DNA of 55,618 nt from the NCBI GenBank assembly GCA_003210755.1, contig QCUL01000016.1, positions 1-55,618 of the forward strand. Direction: 5' to 3'. A program made the translations under genes and the position numbers. Under the pieces are notes generated by a model, which did not search any database, had not been told where the DNA came from, and saw nothing but the letters and a program-made list of their open reading frames with translations. This stretch comes from Synechococcus sp. AG-679-C18. Lineage in GTDB: Bacteria > Cyanobacteriota > Cyanobacteriia > PCC-6307 > Cyanobiaceae. This document shows positions 35,227-44,456 of the stretch, piece after piece; the stretch's first letter is position 1, and the number at the start of each line of letters is the position of its first letter.

Positions 35227-35367
35227 TTACTGAATTTCTGGCATAGCCTCCTGCAAATCCGGGGTAAATTCAGAATTGTCTATACCGCTTGTTAATTGAA
35301 TCGCAAGAATCACCAAGCAAGACAATAGTACTGTAGCAAAAATAACAAGAACTCTTGTAGGTGTCAC
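35227..35367 (-). CDS. 46-residue membrane protein
   Basis: GTG at 35367. One helix (RVLVIFATVLLSCLVILAI, about 5-23) and a soluble acidic tail (SEFTPDLQEAMPEIQ). Convergent with the 64-residue gene, 21 bases apart. Protein-like but short. Confidence 0.5.
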   Translation of the reverse strand: MTPTRVLVIFATVLLSCLVILAIQLTSGIDNSEFTPDLQEAMPEIQ

Positions 35368-35583
35368 GATTAAGAACTGTCGAAATCAGATTATAGAAGC
35401 AGAATCAGCATAATATTACAAAAAAGACTGATAAAGCAATTAGCACTCAGATTAATTCAAAGTAACTTAGATGCAGCGAAAATTTTTAAGTAAATATATT
35501 CATCAAATTCATTCCAATTTGGTAATCAAGGTCATAGACAAGCTGAAAGCCAATCCATCGTTTTAAGGTAGAACCTCATTACG

Positions 35584-35607
35584 AAAAACCGCCCAATAAA
35601 TGGGCGG
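35584..35607 (-). terminator. Rho-independent terminator
   Basis: On the minus strand CCGCCCA pairs with TGGGCGG across a 5-base loop and is followed by TTTTTCG. No protein gene ends nearby on this strand, so it most likely ends the candidate small RNA. Confidence 0.75.
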
Positions 35608-35682
35608 CTGACAGACCAAGCAATCCCCATCACCCGGCCATTTGCATCACATCGAGATGTGATGCGCAGAGCATAGTTGCTA
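35584..35682 (-). ncRNA. Candidate small RNA
   Basis: No protein frame, but two perfect hairpins on the minus strand: a 9-bp stem with a CTCG tetraloop (35644-35665) and a terminator (35584-35607), linked by ~36 bases containing GGCCGGGTGATGGGG. A promoter-like TTGAGT (35713-35718), 18 bases, TCTAAA (35689-35694) would start the RNA near 35682, making about 100 nt. Promoter and 5' end are predictions. Confidence 0.5.
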
Positions 35683-36049
35683 CATTGATTTAGAAGGCAT
35701 GAATTTCGATTCACTCAAGAATGTAGTTCTTTTTTGTAAAGTTTCGAGAATGGTTGCCCAAAAAGCTACTCTCAGCCGTTGACGCAAATTAACAGAATGA
35801 ACATTTCTACACCCAAATTCTCTAGACAGACCCGCGGGGGTTGGAGACCTAGGGATTAGAACAAATGAATTTTCGTACCAACTCTCAAAATTTCATAACT
35901 TCAATGGAACGTCCGATAGAAAGAATCAAAATGAAATCCGCAGCACGTGGATGCCAACACTTAACCAATTATTCTCTGCCAAAATCTATTTCGTTCTGAA
36001 AAGGAACGAGCGCATTGCCTGCTTGCTGGTCTAGACCATAGATAACTGA

Positions 36050-36223
36050 GTGAAACCAGTGGCATTTTTCAGCAGAATTTGTGCAACATCCAAAGGCTCA
36101 ACAATTGATGCAGTGGGTAATGGCAAATATCGCGTCTGTGACAAAGAATCCAGTTGCTCAGAAGTGGACGGTTTATGGAAAGCGTATGAAACGCTGAGAA
36201 CGCAGGAGCAACGAATTAGTTAA
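36050..36223 (+). CDS. 57-residue hypothetical protein
   Basis: GTG at 36050. Soluble, with three cysteines (RICATSK, RVCDKESSCSE) and a helical tail (EVDGLWKAYETLRTQEQ). Ends 15 bases before the 3' end of the next gene, which is convergent. Function unknown. Confidence 0.5.
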   Translation: MKPVAFFSRICATSKGSTIDAVGNGKYRVCDKESSCSEVDGLWKAYETLRTQEQRIS

Positions 36224-36238
36224 TCAAGATGTTGGTGT

Positions 36239-36388
36239 TTAGCGCCTCTGAACCGACTTCCATACAAACCAGCCAATCAGAGCGAGAACAACCCATGGCA
36301 GCAAGGCGCGCAGCAATGTAAAAGCGAGCAAAAGAACCACGAGGCTGATCGCAGTTCTTTTTGCAAGTGCTTTGCTCGAGTCAGTCAT
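36239..36388 (-). CDS. 49-residue membrane protein
   Basis: ATG at 36388 with GGGAGG just upstream. Basic N-terminus (MTDSSKALAKRT), two close hydrophobic segments (about 13-28 and 30-44, with a LRALLPW turn) and a basic end KSVQRR. Resembles the small hairpin membrane proteins of picocyanobacteria. Function unknown. Confidence 0.6.
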   Translation of the reverse strand: MTDSSKALAKRTAISLVVLLLAFTLLRALLPWVVLALIGWFVWKSVQRR

Positions 36389-36794
36389 GACCTCCCAACG
36401 GGGCAGCAGTGACATTGAAAGAAATCAACAATTGTCTTTTTTACAACAGATCGGCAAGAAAAAGCGGTGAGCGCCTCCTCTTTGTTGAGCTTCACAAGAG
36501 ATAAATTTATTTAATGCGCAATACTGCTTTTTTCCAGGTGTCCTAAATTAGCAAATCAAATTCATTATAATCTAATTTAATTTTATCAGTTCCATGTTAG
36601 AGGTGAACACTTAGAGAAGCATCGCTTTACAATTCATTTCCTAAATCAAAACAAGAAGATATCAAGCTAAAATTTGATAATAATGAGGCGAACGTACCCC
36701 CTTAACAAATTCAAGCTCTTTGGCCAAAATTTATCAAAAACTAACTTTAGATTGATTAAATAAACTATTAAAAAAATAAGAGACGTAATGCCTA
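36389..36794. other. Gene-free stretch
   Basis: Very AT-rich, no protein-like frame or terminator-like hairpin seen. Confidence 0.45.
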
Positions 36795-37178
36795 TTAATA
36801 ACATGCATCGCCTTGCCTTAGCTTGAAAGCAGCTTCAGGATGCGCGTTTTTCCAAATCATGCAATTCATCTGCTCACGAGTAAGATTTTTAAATTCATTG
36901 TCTTTTGAAGAAGGCGAAACGTCTAAGGCTGCCCTTGAAGAATCGACTAAGGCTGGCATTTCTTCAGTAAAGGGCTGACGTTTAGTATTTTTTGGCTCTA
37001 ATACTTCAGCATAGGGAACATATTCCGGCTGAATTGACTCTTGTTGGCGATCAAGCTTAATTTTACCATTAGAGATACTATTGATCACATTCGAACCTAC
37101 AAAGAAACCTATCAATAAAAAACAAATGCCAACACAAAGCTCAATTCTCTTAGAAATCATTAGTTGCTTAAATAGCAT
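36795..37178 (-). CDS. Membrane-anchored hypothetical protein
   Basis: 127 residues; a GGAGG lies close before the ATG. One N-terminal helix (about 13-32), then a soluble part ending FKNLTREQMNCMIWKNAHPEAAFKLRQGDACY with two cysteines. Probably exported domain tethered to the membrane. No family recognised. Confidence 0.65.
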   Translation of the reverse strand: MLFKQLMISKRIELCVGICFLLIGFFVGSNVINSISNGKIKLDRQQESIQPEYVPYAEVLEPKNTKRQPFTEEMPALVDSSRAALDVSPSSKDNEFKNLTREQMNCMIWKNAHPEAAFKLRQGDACY

Positions 37179-37457
37179 TTTCCTCCAATGCTTAGCTTAA
37201 AACTAATTAAATAATAGAATTAATGAAAAATAAGACTTTTTAAAATCATATTAAAATTTACTGGCTTATAAACAACCAATTTAAGTGAAAAATTACCTAA
37301 AAAATGAATTTGAAATTATTCTTATACAATCGAAAAGCAATAATGCATTTTATCTTGTATCATAACAAAAAAATTCAAAAAATAATTATCAATGCTTCAA
37401 GCAATGTATTTCAAAAACATACTTATTTTAGTTCAATATTTATTTCTAACAGGAGTT

Positions 37458-37697
37458 TCAGCTCCTTCCGCTGAGAGGCTCGATCCAATCGACCAATACT
37501 TCACGATGATGCAACCATTGACTCGAAACACGGCAACCAAGGTTGACTTGTCCTTCGTCCATCAGGCGACCCAAACGTATTGCGGCGGCTTCTTCAGATC
37601 GGGAAAAAGTTTGTTGATGCTTTGTCAGCCATGTCACTTCAGCTTCAGTGATCACACCAGTTGATAGAGATTCCAGTACCAATTCACCGACAGTCAT
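37458..37697 (-). CDS. Conserved-looking hypothetical protein
   Basis: 79 residues, soluble: ITEAEVTWLTKHQQTFSR, then EEAAAIRLGRLMDEGQVNLG, a pattern I associate with a small protein of marine Synechococcus and Prochlorococcus. GC-richer than the flanks. The overlapping plus-strand frame from 37392 is a shadow. Function unknown. Confidence 0.7.
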   Translation of the reverse strand: MTVGELVLESLSTGVITEAEVTWLTKHQQTFSRSEEAAAIRLGRLMDEGQVNLGCRVSSQWLHHREVLVDWIEPLSGRS

Positions 37698-37799
37698 TGC
37701 TTTGTAACAAATTCGTTACATTCTGGCATCTCGTTTGGCCCAGCGTGAGCCGCGATCCGCTTAAAGACTTTTTAACCTATGCAGACAAGCGATTGAAAG

Positions 37800-37958
37800 A
37801 TGCAACCGACCCTCGCTCAACAATTTGAAACTGAATCAATTAAGCGAAAAATTGACTCCACAACTGACGTAACGGAGCTTCAAGCACTTGCGAGGCACCT
37901 TGCTGATCTTTATCTGAAGCAAAGGGTCGCTACCGCTTGGGTCATCGCCAACAAATAA
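37800..37958 (+). CDS. 52-residue hypothetical protein
   Basis: ATG at 37800. Helical, soluble: QPTLAQQFETESIKRKID, TELQALARHLADLYLKQR, ending AWVIANK. Similar short proteins are widespread in cyanobacteria to my recollection. Divergent from the preceding gene by about 100 bases. Confidence 0.65.
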   Translation: MQPTLAQQFETESIKRKIDSTTDVTELQALARHLADLYLKQRVATAWVIANK

Positions 37959-38577
37959 AAGTGGGGCAGAAAATTCACTTTATATTAATCAAACGAATTA
38001 ATTGCAATTACCTAGAAATTTATTATTAGCAATTATGTCTAAAGATCATTTATTTTAATTATAAATGAAGCTAATTTATTACTTAATCTCTTATGCTCAA
38101 AATATTATTAAATTAATTTTTAAAAACTTTTTATTCAGTGTTAATTTTATTTCCGATTAAACCCCTAAAAATTAACTAACTTTTAAGTACTTACAAATAA
38201 TCATACTTATAAAAATATAAGTTATAATTTTACTAATAAATTACAATCAATTTCAATTAAAAGCCTTAAAAGACATATTAAAGCCAGTTAAATTATTATC
38301 TTTTTAAATTATTGCCATATTTGAGATAAGCACCAGGCATCAGCATTCAAAAATAGTGTCCAACGATCTGTCTGATTGTTCAAACTGATCTGCATTTCTG
38401 CGTTCAAGCTGGAAAATCATCACGAAGTGAGCCGTGGTTCGAAACGCCGAAAGCAACGCTAAGCCAAGGCAGAGAGGACAGTGAGTCAAGGTCATAAGAA
38501 AAGTTTGGGGCCAGATGATGCCTCTGACCACATTCCTTGCCAATTCTTGATTTAATTGGCCTCTCAGATGCCCATCC
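37959..38577. other. Gene-poor stretch
   Basis: The first ~330 bases are extremely AT-rich with no frames. From about 38340 a minus-strand frame (MTLTHCPLCLGLALLS...) overlaps the next gene in another frame; I do not accept it as real. Confidence 0.4.
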
Positions 38578-38766
38578 TCAGAATCGGCACCCCACCTCAT
38601 GAATGAGGTCGATGCTGTTCGGCCATCGCTTGATGTGATCGTAAAACTCCATGGCCAGAATTCTTGCCTCCCATGCATCTGAAGCATAGAAACAAGCCTC
38701 CTGCTTGCTCCCATCTGACATCTTGTATCGAACCGTGAAATGCTTGTAGTGACTGAAATAGGCCAT
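38578..38766 (-). CDS. Small hypothetical protein with FASD-type motif
   Basis: 62 residues: KHFTVRYKMSDGSKQEACFYASDAWEARILAMEF. A beta-hairpin followed by a helix is likely. The same arrangement occurs in the gene at 43954 (RFTVFFK...VFASDHAAAWAAALDEF), suggesting a small family. Function unknown. Confidence 0.65.
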   Translation of the reverse strand: MAYFSHYKHFTVRYKMSDGSKQEACFYASDAWEARILAMEFYDHIKRWPNSIDLIHEVGCRF

Positions 38767-38769
38767 CGA

Positions 38770-38973
38770 TCAAGCCACCACTTTGAGATCAGTTTGAAGC
38801 GATGCCGCTCCAGATCGGTTCATCAAGCAATTTGCTCTCTCAAAAGGAGAGAAGACCTTTGCAAAATGACCAAGTTGCAGGCTGTCATTAGCTGCCCCAT
38901 AGTCCTCAAACTTAGTGGTTTTGGACCCGTCACCCTTCCATCCGGAAGAGGCGAGGCCTTGAAATCTGAACAT
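38770..38973 (-). CDS. Possible small protein
   Basis: 67 residues from the ATG at 38973, 3 bases upstream of the start of the preceding entry on the same strand. The composition (MFRFQGLASSGWKGDGSKT..., KVFSPFERANCLM) is acceptable but a competing plus-strand frame exists over the same bases. Weak support. Confidence 0.3.
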   Translation of the reverse strand: MFRFQGLASSGWKGDGSKTTKFEDYGAANDSLQLGHFAKVFSPFERANCLMNRSGAASLQTDLKVVA

Positions 38974-39311
38974 CGATATTTCTTCGTATGTACTCAACCT
39001 ATGCACACGAGGTACAAAACATGGGCAAAAACGTGAATATTGATCAGAAGTCTTCGGGATCACCCATGATTGATGTTGCGTTAAACACAAACAACCGCGA
39101 TTTTTCAAGATTTCGTGACATCCGACTGAAAAATCAATAGAAGCAAAACAACGCCTTCTCACCGCAACCACTCAATGAAAAGGCCGTGCCCCCCGGCTAT
39201 GGCCAAACAGACGCATTCATTGAGCTTGATCCAATCACCTCACAATTGGCTCTTTCGTTGTGGCGCATGAATTATTTTATACACATCAGTATTTTTACTT
39301 AGCATTAGCCA

Positions 39312-39530
39312 TCAATAGCGGTGGGGGTATTCACCTGGATGTTCGATCCGCAGCAATCGAATCCCACGGAAAGACTTGCCACATGCCATCAGCAATTCGC
39401 TGCCAGACACGGAATAACCCAATTCCTGAGCAATCAAAGAAACCTCAGCAGCAGTCGTTGCCTCATGCACCCTGATCTGTAAACGGGGGTCCCTTCGTAA
39501 ACGCTCCAAAAAGGATTGAAGAGCACTCAC
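39312..39530 (-). CDS. Nif11-like domain protein
   Basis: 72 residues matching the Nif11 leader-type domain: MSALQSFLERLRRDPRLQIRV then ATTAAEVSLIAQELGYSVSGSELL. In marine picocyanobacteria this domain is the leader of prochlorosin-type lanthipeptide precursors, normally followed by a GG and a Cys-rich core. Here no double-glycine and core with several Cys follow; the end is FRGIRLLRIEHPGEYPHRY. It may be a stand-alone relative. Confidence 0.7.
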   Translation of the reverse strand: MSALQSFLERLRRDPRLQIRVHEATTAAEVSLIAQELGYSVSGSELLMACGKSFRGIRLLRIEHPGEYPHRY

Positions 39531-39704
39531 ACCAGTTCTCCGTGACCCTGATTCTTGTTGAAGTGAATCACAAATCCAGTCATTTACCCAGTAAGCAGGG
39601 AATCAAACACGGAAGGTCAACTTGAGTTGGTTTGACATCACGTCATTTACACAGCGTGGCCACCAATCATGCTTAATCAACCTAGGTGTCGTACAAATCG
39701 AGTT

Positions 39705-41177
39705 ATGCCATATCTCTCATCTCCAGCGATCGCCGGCCGAGAACTCGAACTGCAGTCCCTTTTGCAAAAGCGCGGACCGATCTGGATAGAAGAAACAAAT
39801 TTGAAGCTGGATGAGGTCAGCTCTGCTTTTGCATGTGCTCTGCATATGCACCAACCAACAATCCCAGCCGGTATTGATGGGGCACTGATCTCGCATCTGC
39901 AATACATGGGAGATCACCCTGAGGAAGGTGATAACCACAACGCTGAGCCCTTTGCCAAGTGCTACAGGCGAATGGCTGACCTCATCCCGCAGCTCATCAG
40001 CGAAGGATGTAATCCAAGAATCATGCTGGATTATTCCGGCAATCTCCTTTGGGGAGTGAACCAGATGGGTCGCGATGACATCACAGGTGCCTTAAGACAC
40101 CTTGCCTGTGATCCACAAATGCAGCGCCATGTTGAGTGGCTCGGTACCTTCTGGAGCCATGCTGTAGCCCCATCAACACCGATTCCCGATCTGAAGCTGC
40201 AGATCAGCGCTTGGCAACATCAGTTCGCTGATCTCTTCGGTGATGCAGCACTAAAGAGAGTCAAAGGGTTTTCACCACCAGAGATGCATCTACCAAACCA
40301 TCCAGACACTCTTCACGCCCTCATACAAGCCCTTAATCAATGCGGCTACAGCTGGTTAATGGTCCAAGAACACAGCGTAGAAAATCCAGATGGCACACCT
40401 TTATCCAATACGCAGCGGTATCTCCCTAACCAACTGGTGGCACGTAGCTCAACTGGTGAGATTGCCGAGATCACTGTTCTTGTCAAGACCCAAGGATCAG
40501 ATACCAAACTCGTTGGTCAGATGCAGCCCTACTACGAGGCCCTCACACTCGAAAAACAATTACTTAGGGGCCGAGAAGTGCCCCCAGTCGTCACGCAAAT
40601 AGCAGATGGCGAAAACGGAGGAGTGATGATGAATGAATTCCCAGAAGCATTTCTGCAGGCGCACCGAAAAAAGAATGACAACAATCCAGCTGGATGTGGT
40701 CATGGCCACACTGTGGCTGTTAACGGCAGCGAGTACCTCGAGCTGCTTGAACATTCAGGCATCAGCTCCGAAGGATTTCCAAAAATCCAAGCAACGCAGC
40801 AGCACCGCCTCTGGCAACGCGTGGGTGAGATTTCTAATAGAGAAATGGTCAGCGAAGCAATCAACGATCTCAAGGCCATCCACAGCGACTTTTCGATGGA
40901 GGGAGCCTCTTGGACCAATAATCTCAGCTGGGTAAAGGGATACGACAATGTGCTTGAACCGATGAAACAGCTAAGTGCTGACTTTCATCAGCACTTCGAT
41001 CAAAAAATTGCAATTGATCCATCGGTGACACGAACCAACAATTACCAACAAGCACTACTGCATGTGCTGTTGTTGGAAACAAGTTGCTTTCGATACTGGG
41101 GCCAAGGCATCTGGACGGAATACGCACGCAACATTCACAACCGGGGGAAGGCCATGCTCTCTAGGCACACAAGCTGA
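39705..41177 (+). CDS. Glycoside hydrolase family 57-like protein
   Basis: 490 residues from the ATG at 39705. GH57 hallmarks: ALHMHQPTIP near the N-terminus, MLDYSGNLLWGV, GFSPPEMHLPNHP with the candidate catalytic Glu, and DGENGGVMMNEFP with the candidate Asp. The family includes alpha-amylases, branching enzymes and alpha-glucan phosphotransferases. Together these suggest a cytoplasmic alpha-glucan enzyme, for example in glycogen metabolism; the exact activity is not readable from sequence. No signal peptide. Confidence 0.88.
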   Translation: MPYLSSPAIAGRELELQSLLQKRGPIWIEETNLKLDEVSSAFACALHMHQPTIPAGIDGALISHLQYMGDHPEEGDNHNAEPFAKCYRRMADLIPQLISEGCNPRIMLDYSGNLLWGVNQMGRDDITGALRHLACDPQMQRHVEWLGTFWSHAVAPSTPIPDLKLQISAWQHQFADLFGDAALKRVKGFSPPEMHLPNHPDTLHALIQALNQCGYSWLMVQEHSVENPDGTPLSNTQRYLPNQLVARSSTGEIAEITVLVKTQGSDTKLVGQMQPYYEALTLEKQLLRGREVPPVVTQIADGENGGVMMNEFPEAFLQAHRKKNDNNPAGCGHGHTVAVNGSEYLELLEHSGISSEGFPKIQATQQHRLWQRVGEISNREMVSEAINDLKAIHSDFSMEGASWTNNLSWVKGYDNVLEPMKQLSADFHQHFDQKIAIDPSVTRTNNYQQALLHVLLLETSCFRYWGQGIWTEYARNIHNRGKAMLSRHTS

Positions 41178-41314
41178 GAATCAATGCATCGATGCAAAGT
41201 TGTGAGATGAGCATCAGTGCTTATTGCAAGAAGTGGATGGATCGCTGTCGATTTGACACCTTGACCTAAGAACAAGGACTGAGTGCAATCCGGTTCTCGA
41301 ACATTCTTGATCGT

Positions 41315-41617
41315 TTAACTAGCGGCACGAGAACGACGACGCACTACTCGACGACCATCAGGTGTCTGCTCTACGTCAGCTTCGCTATCAGCACTTGTTG
41401 TGACGTCTTGCCCTTCAGGTTCATTCTCAGGCGGTTCCTGCTCTGCAATCAGACCAACAACAACAGCAGCCTGAATCTGGTCAGACAGGTCACCTATCAC
41501 CATCAATGCTTTTAGCGTGAGTTCAAGACGTGATTCACGTGGCAAACCCGGACGAAGCTTCTTCACTGAAGACCACAGCTCCTTTCCAACTTCTTTGAGT
41601 AGCTCCTTGTCCGCCAT
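41315..41617 (-). CDS. Hypothetical protein
   Basis: 100 residues; a helical N-terminal part (KELLKEVGKELWSSVKKL, LELTLKALMVIGDLSDQIQAAVVVGL) and an acidic, disordered tail that ends in RRVVRRRSRAAS. Divergent from the DCC oxidoreductase gene by 50 bases. No family recognised. Confidence 0.7.
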   Translation of the reverse strand: MADKELLKEVGKELWSSVKKLRPGLPRESRLELTLKALMVIGDLSDQIQAAVVVGLIAEQEPPENEPEGQDVTTSADSEADVEQTPDGRRVVRRRSRAAS

Positions 41618-41667
41618 CTAAAATTACTGTCAATTAGAACAACTTACTGCTCGAGCGGTTGGAGGGG

Positions 41668-42045
41668 ATGACGAAGACTCTCGTTTACGACGGTGGATGT
41701 CCGTTCTGCAAAGCATTTGCTCTGCGCAGCGAACTGAAAGGTGGCATTCCAGATCTCATCATTCGAGATGGAAGACTCGATCATGAGCTTCGTCATAAGC
41801 TCCGTGAACGTGGCTTCAATCTCAACGAGGGAGCTGTATTGACAGATGGTGATCAAATTTGGCACGGAAGCCAAGCTATATCAGTTCTTTGTGGTCAACT
41901 GAAGCCGAGTGATCCTCTTTTAGCTTTTCTCAGCCAACTTTTTGGAAATAGCAATCGAGCGAAATTCTGTTACCCAGGATTGCTTGCAGCTCGGCAGTTA
42001 GCCCTAAGGCTCAGGGGTCTATCAGTAGATCCTGATCGTGCCTGA
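41668..42045 (+). CDS. DCC-family thiol oxidoreductase (DUF393)
   Basis: 125 residues from ATG 41668. The family start LVYDGGCPFCKAFALR with the CPFC redox pair near the N-terminus, followed by GAVLTDGDQIWHGSQAISVL, is complete. Such proteins are thioredoxin-like and predicted to act as thiol-disulphide oxidoreductases; partners unknown. Confidence 0.87.
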   Translation: MTKTLVYDGGCPFCKAFALRSELKGGIPDLIIRDGRLDHELRHKLRERGFNLNEGAVLTDGDQIWHGSQAISVLCGQLKPSDPLLAFLSQLFGNSNRAKFCYPGLLAARQLALRLRGLSVDPDRA

Positions 42046-42340
42046 GCAGATTCAATTAACTTCTCTTCGAGATCCATTTGATAGGAAAACTCACACAACT
42101 CTGCCTGCATTTCCAAAAGCATGACTACGAGTGAACGAGCCAATTCCCTGCTGAAACTGTTCTGCATGGACGATGCTCAATACAGGGCTTGCTGTTTCTA
42201 AGAGAGAGGAACGACCCTTCGTGGATAAGGTCAGGCTGCCGTTACACAGCTCAATGCTTTGGCTAACAATGTTGTGACATCAACAACAACAATTCGAGCA
42301 TTGCATCGACAAGATGTAGTGACAGACAGTTAAACCAGCA

Positions 42341-42523
42341 ATGACCTCTGATCAAGCTGCTTCCCTTGTGAGTCTTGCGTTGGATTACACAACGCATCGG
42401 ACCAAATTACTCAGATCTCAACAGCGTGACGAAGATGCTGATGCGATAAGCCAAGAATTCCAAGAGTGGCAGCTTGCACAAAGGCACAACCTCAATGTTC
42501 AGATTTGTCCCCTTAACGCTTAA
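42341..42523 (+). CDS. Small hypothetical protein
   Basis: 60 residues, helical and soluble (DQAASLVSLALDYTTHRTKLL, DEDADAISQEFQEWQLAQR). Convergent with the lipoprotein-like gene. Function unknown. Confidence 0.6.
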   Translation: MTSDQAASLVSLALDYTTHRTKLLRSQQRDEDADAISQEFQEWQLAQRHNLNVQICPLNA

Positions 42524-42538
42524 AAAACCAATCAATCG

Positions 42539-42727
42539 CTAAAGCAATAATCCACGAGTTGATGGCGATAACAATGGTGGTGGAATTGTCTTTGGCGGCT
42601 GAAATCGCTCGGGAGATCTTTGAGGAATAATTCTATAGCGCACCCGTACGTGAGTTTTTGATGCGCAATGAGTGAGAACTCCTAAAAGCACAACAACAAA
42701 AATCCCTCTAATGGCACGAGAGTTCAT
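42539..42727 (-). CDS. Small lipoprotein-like protein
   Basis: 62 residues from ATG 42727. The start MNSRAIRGIFVVVLLGVLTHC resembles a lipoprotein signal with a weak lipobox (LTHC), then a basic, Pro-rich mature part. Likely envelope protein; not certain to be a lipoprotein. Confidence 0.55.
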   Translation of the reverse strand: MNSRAIRGIFVVVLLGVLTHCASKTHVRVRYRIIPQRSPERFQPPKTIPPPLLSPSTRGLLL

Positions 42728-43030
42728 CGAATCGTGGCACAACCCATTATTTCCAAAGAACCCAATTTTCTAACCATGACGAGAACATTTATCGATCAAT
42801 AGGATATTAACTTACAAAAGACTCACAGCATAACGAGAAGGCTTAACAAAATCTAAAAACGAAGCTTCAAATCCAAATCTTTCAGAGTGAAGCCATTAAC
42901 AATGGCTTATGTCAATTTGATTTTTTACGATCACACTCATGAGAAACTTTTTAATCATTTGATGAGTCAGAAAGCTAAGCACCATTGTGAAAATCAAACA
43001 ATGGCGCCAAAGCTTCAAAGTTTCGAATAC

Positions 43031-43840
43031 TTACTTGCGTGAACCTACAATTACAGGAGGCATGCCTCCATTGGTACCAGGTAAACCAGGTACCACCTGA
43101 GTCATACCGTCCCACTTATCAAGGAATAGCTTATATAAAACACGATCATCAAGGCTTTTGTTCAAGGTGTCATAACGAAGAGCTTCTTGCTCAGCAATCT
43201 TCACTTCCGTTTGCGCCCTTAGAAGCTGTTGCTCAGCGATTTGCTTCTGCTCAATTGCTGCTCGATATTCTTCAGCGATTTCAAGTCCTGTGAGATCAAG
43301 ACCGAGAACTTCTACATAGTCAAATTGTTGAAGTTCATCTGCAACGGTTTCTGCAACGAGAGTTGAAATGTCATTCCACTCGGATGCGATTGTAACCAAT
43401 TCATATTGAGAAAAAACAGACTTAAGTGCTTTCAGTAAAGAAGGCTGAATGATACGAGGGTAAATATCACGATCACTGCTCGCGATCGTGCTGTAAGCGC
43501 GACCAGCTTGATCAGCACGCAAAGCATATTTAATTGTGGCTGTGGCCTCAATTACCTGCAAATCCTTGGTAAGTGTCGCAAAATTTTCAGGTCGCACCTG
43601 GGTGCGAATACTGAAGGGCCAAACCTGCTGCACCAAGGGGAGTTTTGTATTCAAACCAGGCTGACGTGACGCACCACTAACCTTTCCAAGTGTTGTCACA
43701 ACAGCAACTTCACCAGCTGGCACCACAAATAAAGCCTGAGAAAGCAAAAGCAGAGCGGCTAAGACGAGACCAAGGATCGCGACGAGCCCACCCTCAGGTC
43801 CTCCTGGGTTGACCGAGCGCATCTGAGATGGGGTCTGCAT
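43031..43840 (-). CDS. Prohibitin-like SPFH/band 7 protein
   Basis: 269 residues. One N-terminal helix (about 20-42), then the SPFH domain: PAGEVAVVTTLGKVSG, PGLNTKLPLVQQVWPF, then YPRIIQPSLLKALKSVFSQY and IAEEYRAAIEQKQIAEQQLLRA, the coiled coil typical of prohibitins. Cyanobacterial homologues (slr1106 type) form large membrane rings. A role in thylakoid or plasma-membrane protein quality control is inferred from the family. Confidence 0.92.
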   Translation of the reverse strand: MQTPSQMRSVNPGGPEGGLVAILGLVLAALLLLSQALFVVPAGEVAVVTTLGKVSGASRQPGLNTKLPLVQQVWPFSIRTQVRPENFATLTKDLQVIEATATIKYALRADQAGRAYSTIASSDRDIYPRIIQPSLLKALKSVFSQYELVTIASEWNDISTLVAETVADELQQFDYVEVLGLDLTGLEIAEEYRAAIEQKQIAEQQLLRAQTEVKIAEQEALRYDTLNKSLDDRVLYKLFLDKWDGMTQVVPGLPGTNGGMPPVIVGSRK

Positions 43841-43953
43841 AAAAAAATTTGTCCGCTAAAGCTTTGATGTACCTTTTTTAGCGAAAACAAACGCGAATGC
43901 GGCACTACTCGTGCTCAAAATGCCACAGTGAACTTGGTATCGACTGGAGAGCG

Positions 43954-44118
43954 ATGTCCCAGCGATTTACTGTTTTCTTCAAAATCACCGGTGAGAGTGT
44001 TGGCTCCATCACAGTGTTTGCTTCAGACCATGCGGCTGCATGGGCTGCTGCTCTTGACGAATTCGGAGCTCGAACGATCTCAGTTGTACGAACTCCAGAC
44101 GATGACAGCGCTTTATGA
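43954..44118 (+). CDS. Small protein with FASD-type motif
   Basis: 54 residues from the ATG at 43954 (frame open to 43897). RFTVFFKITGESVGSITVFASDHAAAWAAALDEF resembles the gene at 38578. Soluble. Its last 6 bases overlap the end of the convergent gene. Function unknown. Confidence 0.6.
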   Translation: MSQRFTVFFKITGESVGSITVFASDHAAAWAAALDEFGARTISVVRTPDDDSAL

Positions 44119-44412
44119 GCGTTTATTTGCTGCAGCCTTCCACCGAGCCCAAACCTTTTGCAGCCAGGGAGTTACATCCAAGGGAATGCGTTCGTTGGAT
44201 TTCTGTTGAACCTGATCGAGTTGCTCGATTTCGCGGCGTAACTGACGTAAGACTGGAATAAGGGCCAATGAAGCCAGTAACCCTGCAATAAGCATTAAGG
44301 GCAAGAAAATAGGCAATAACGCCACCATCAAAACCAGCCCCAAGCCCAAAACAAAACTCGAAGCAAGTTGTTGCTGCCATCGAGGGCGAATTCGACCAGG
44401 AAGTTGTTTCAT
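44113..44412 (-). CDS. Two-helix membrane protein
   Basis: 99 residues: basic N-terminus (MKQLPGRIRPRWQQQL), a long hydrophobic region (about 17-55, two helices) and a helical basic C-terminus (LRREIEQLDQVQQK, WARWKAAANKRS). Divergent from the SDR gene by 44 bases. No family recognised. Confidence 0.7.
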   Translation of the reverse strand: MKQLPGRIRPRWQQQLASSFVLGLGLVLMVALLPIFLPLMLIAGLLASLALIPVLRQLRREIEQLDQVQQKSNERIPLDVTPWLQKVWARWKAAANKRS

Positions 44413-44456
44413 AACATCACTATCAGCCTGATTTCACTCTTCCATATCAAGCCTGA

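Noticed and set aside
37392-37664. Plus-strand open frame
   Set aside because: Shadow of the much more protein-like minus-strand gene at 37458-37697.
38340-38714. Minus-strand open frame of 124 codons
   Set aside because: Its 5' half overlaps the better gene at 38578-38766 in another frame; the remaining 51-residue part has only weak support.
38740-39036. Plus-strand open frame opposite the weak 38770-38973 call
   Set aside because: No motif or balanced composition; probably a shadow, although the region is uncertain on both strands.
41970-42167. Minus-strand open frame overlapping the DCC gene end
   Set aside because: Overlaps 76 bases of a confident gene and its tail is Arg/Ser-rich and not convincing.
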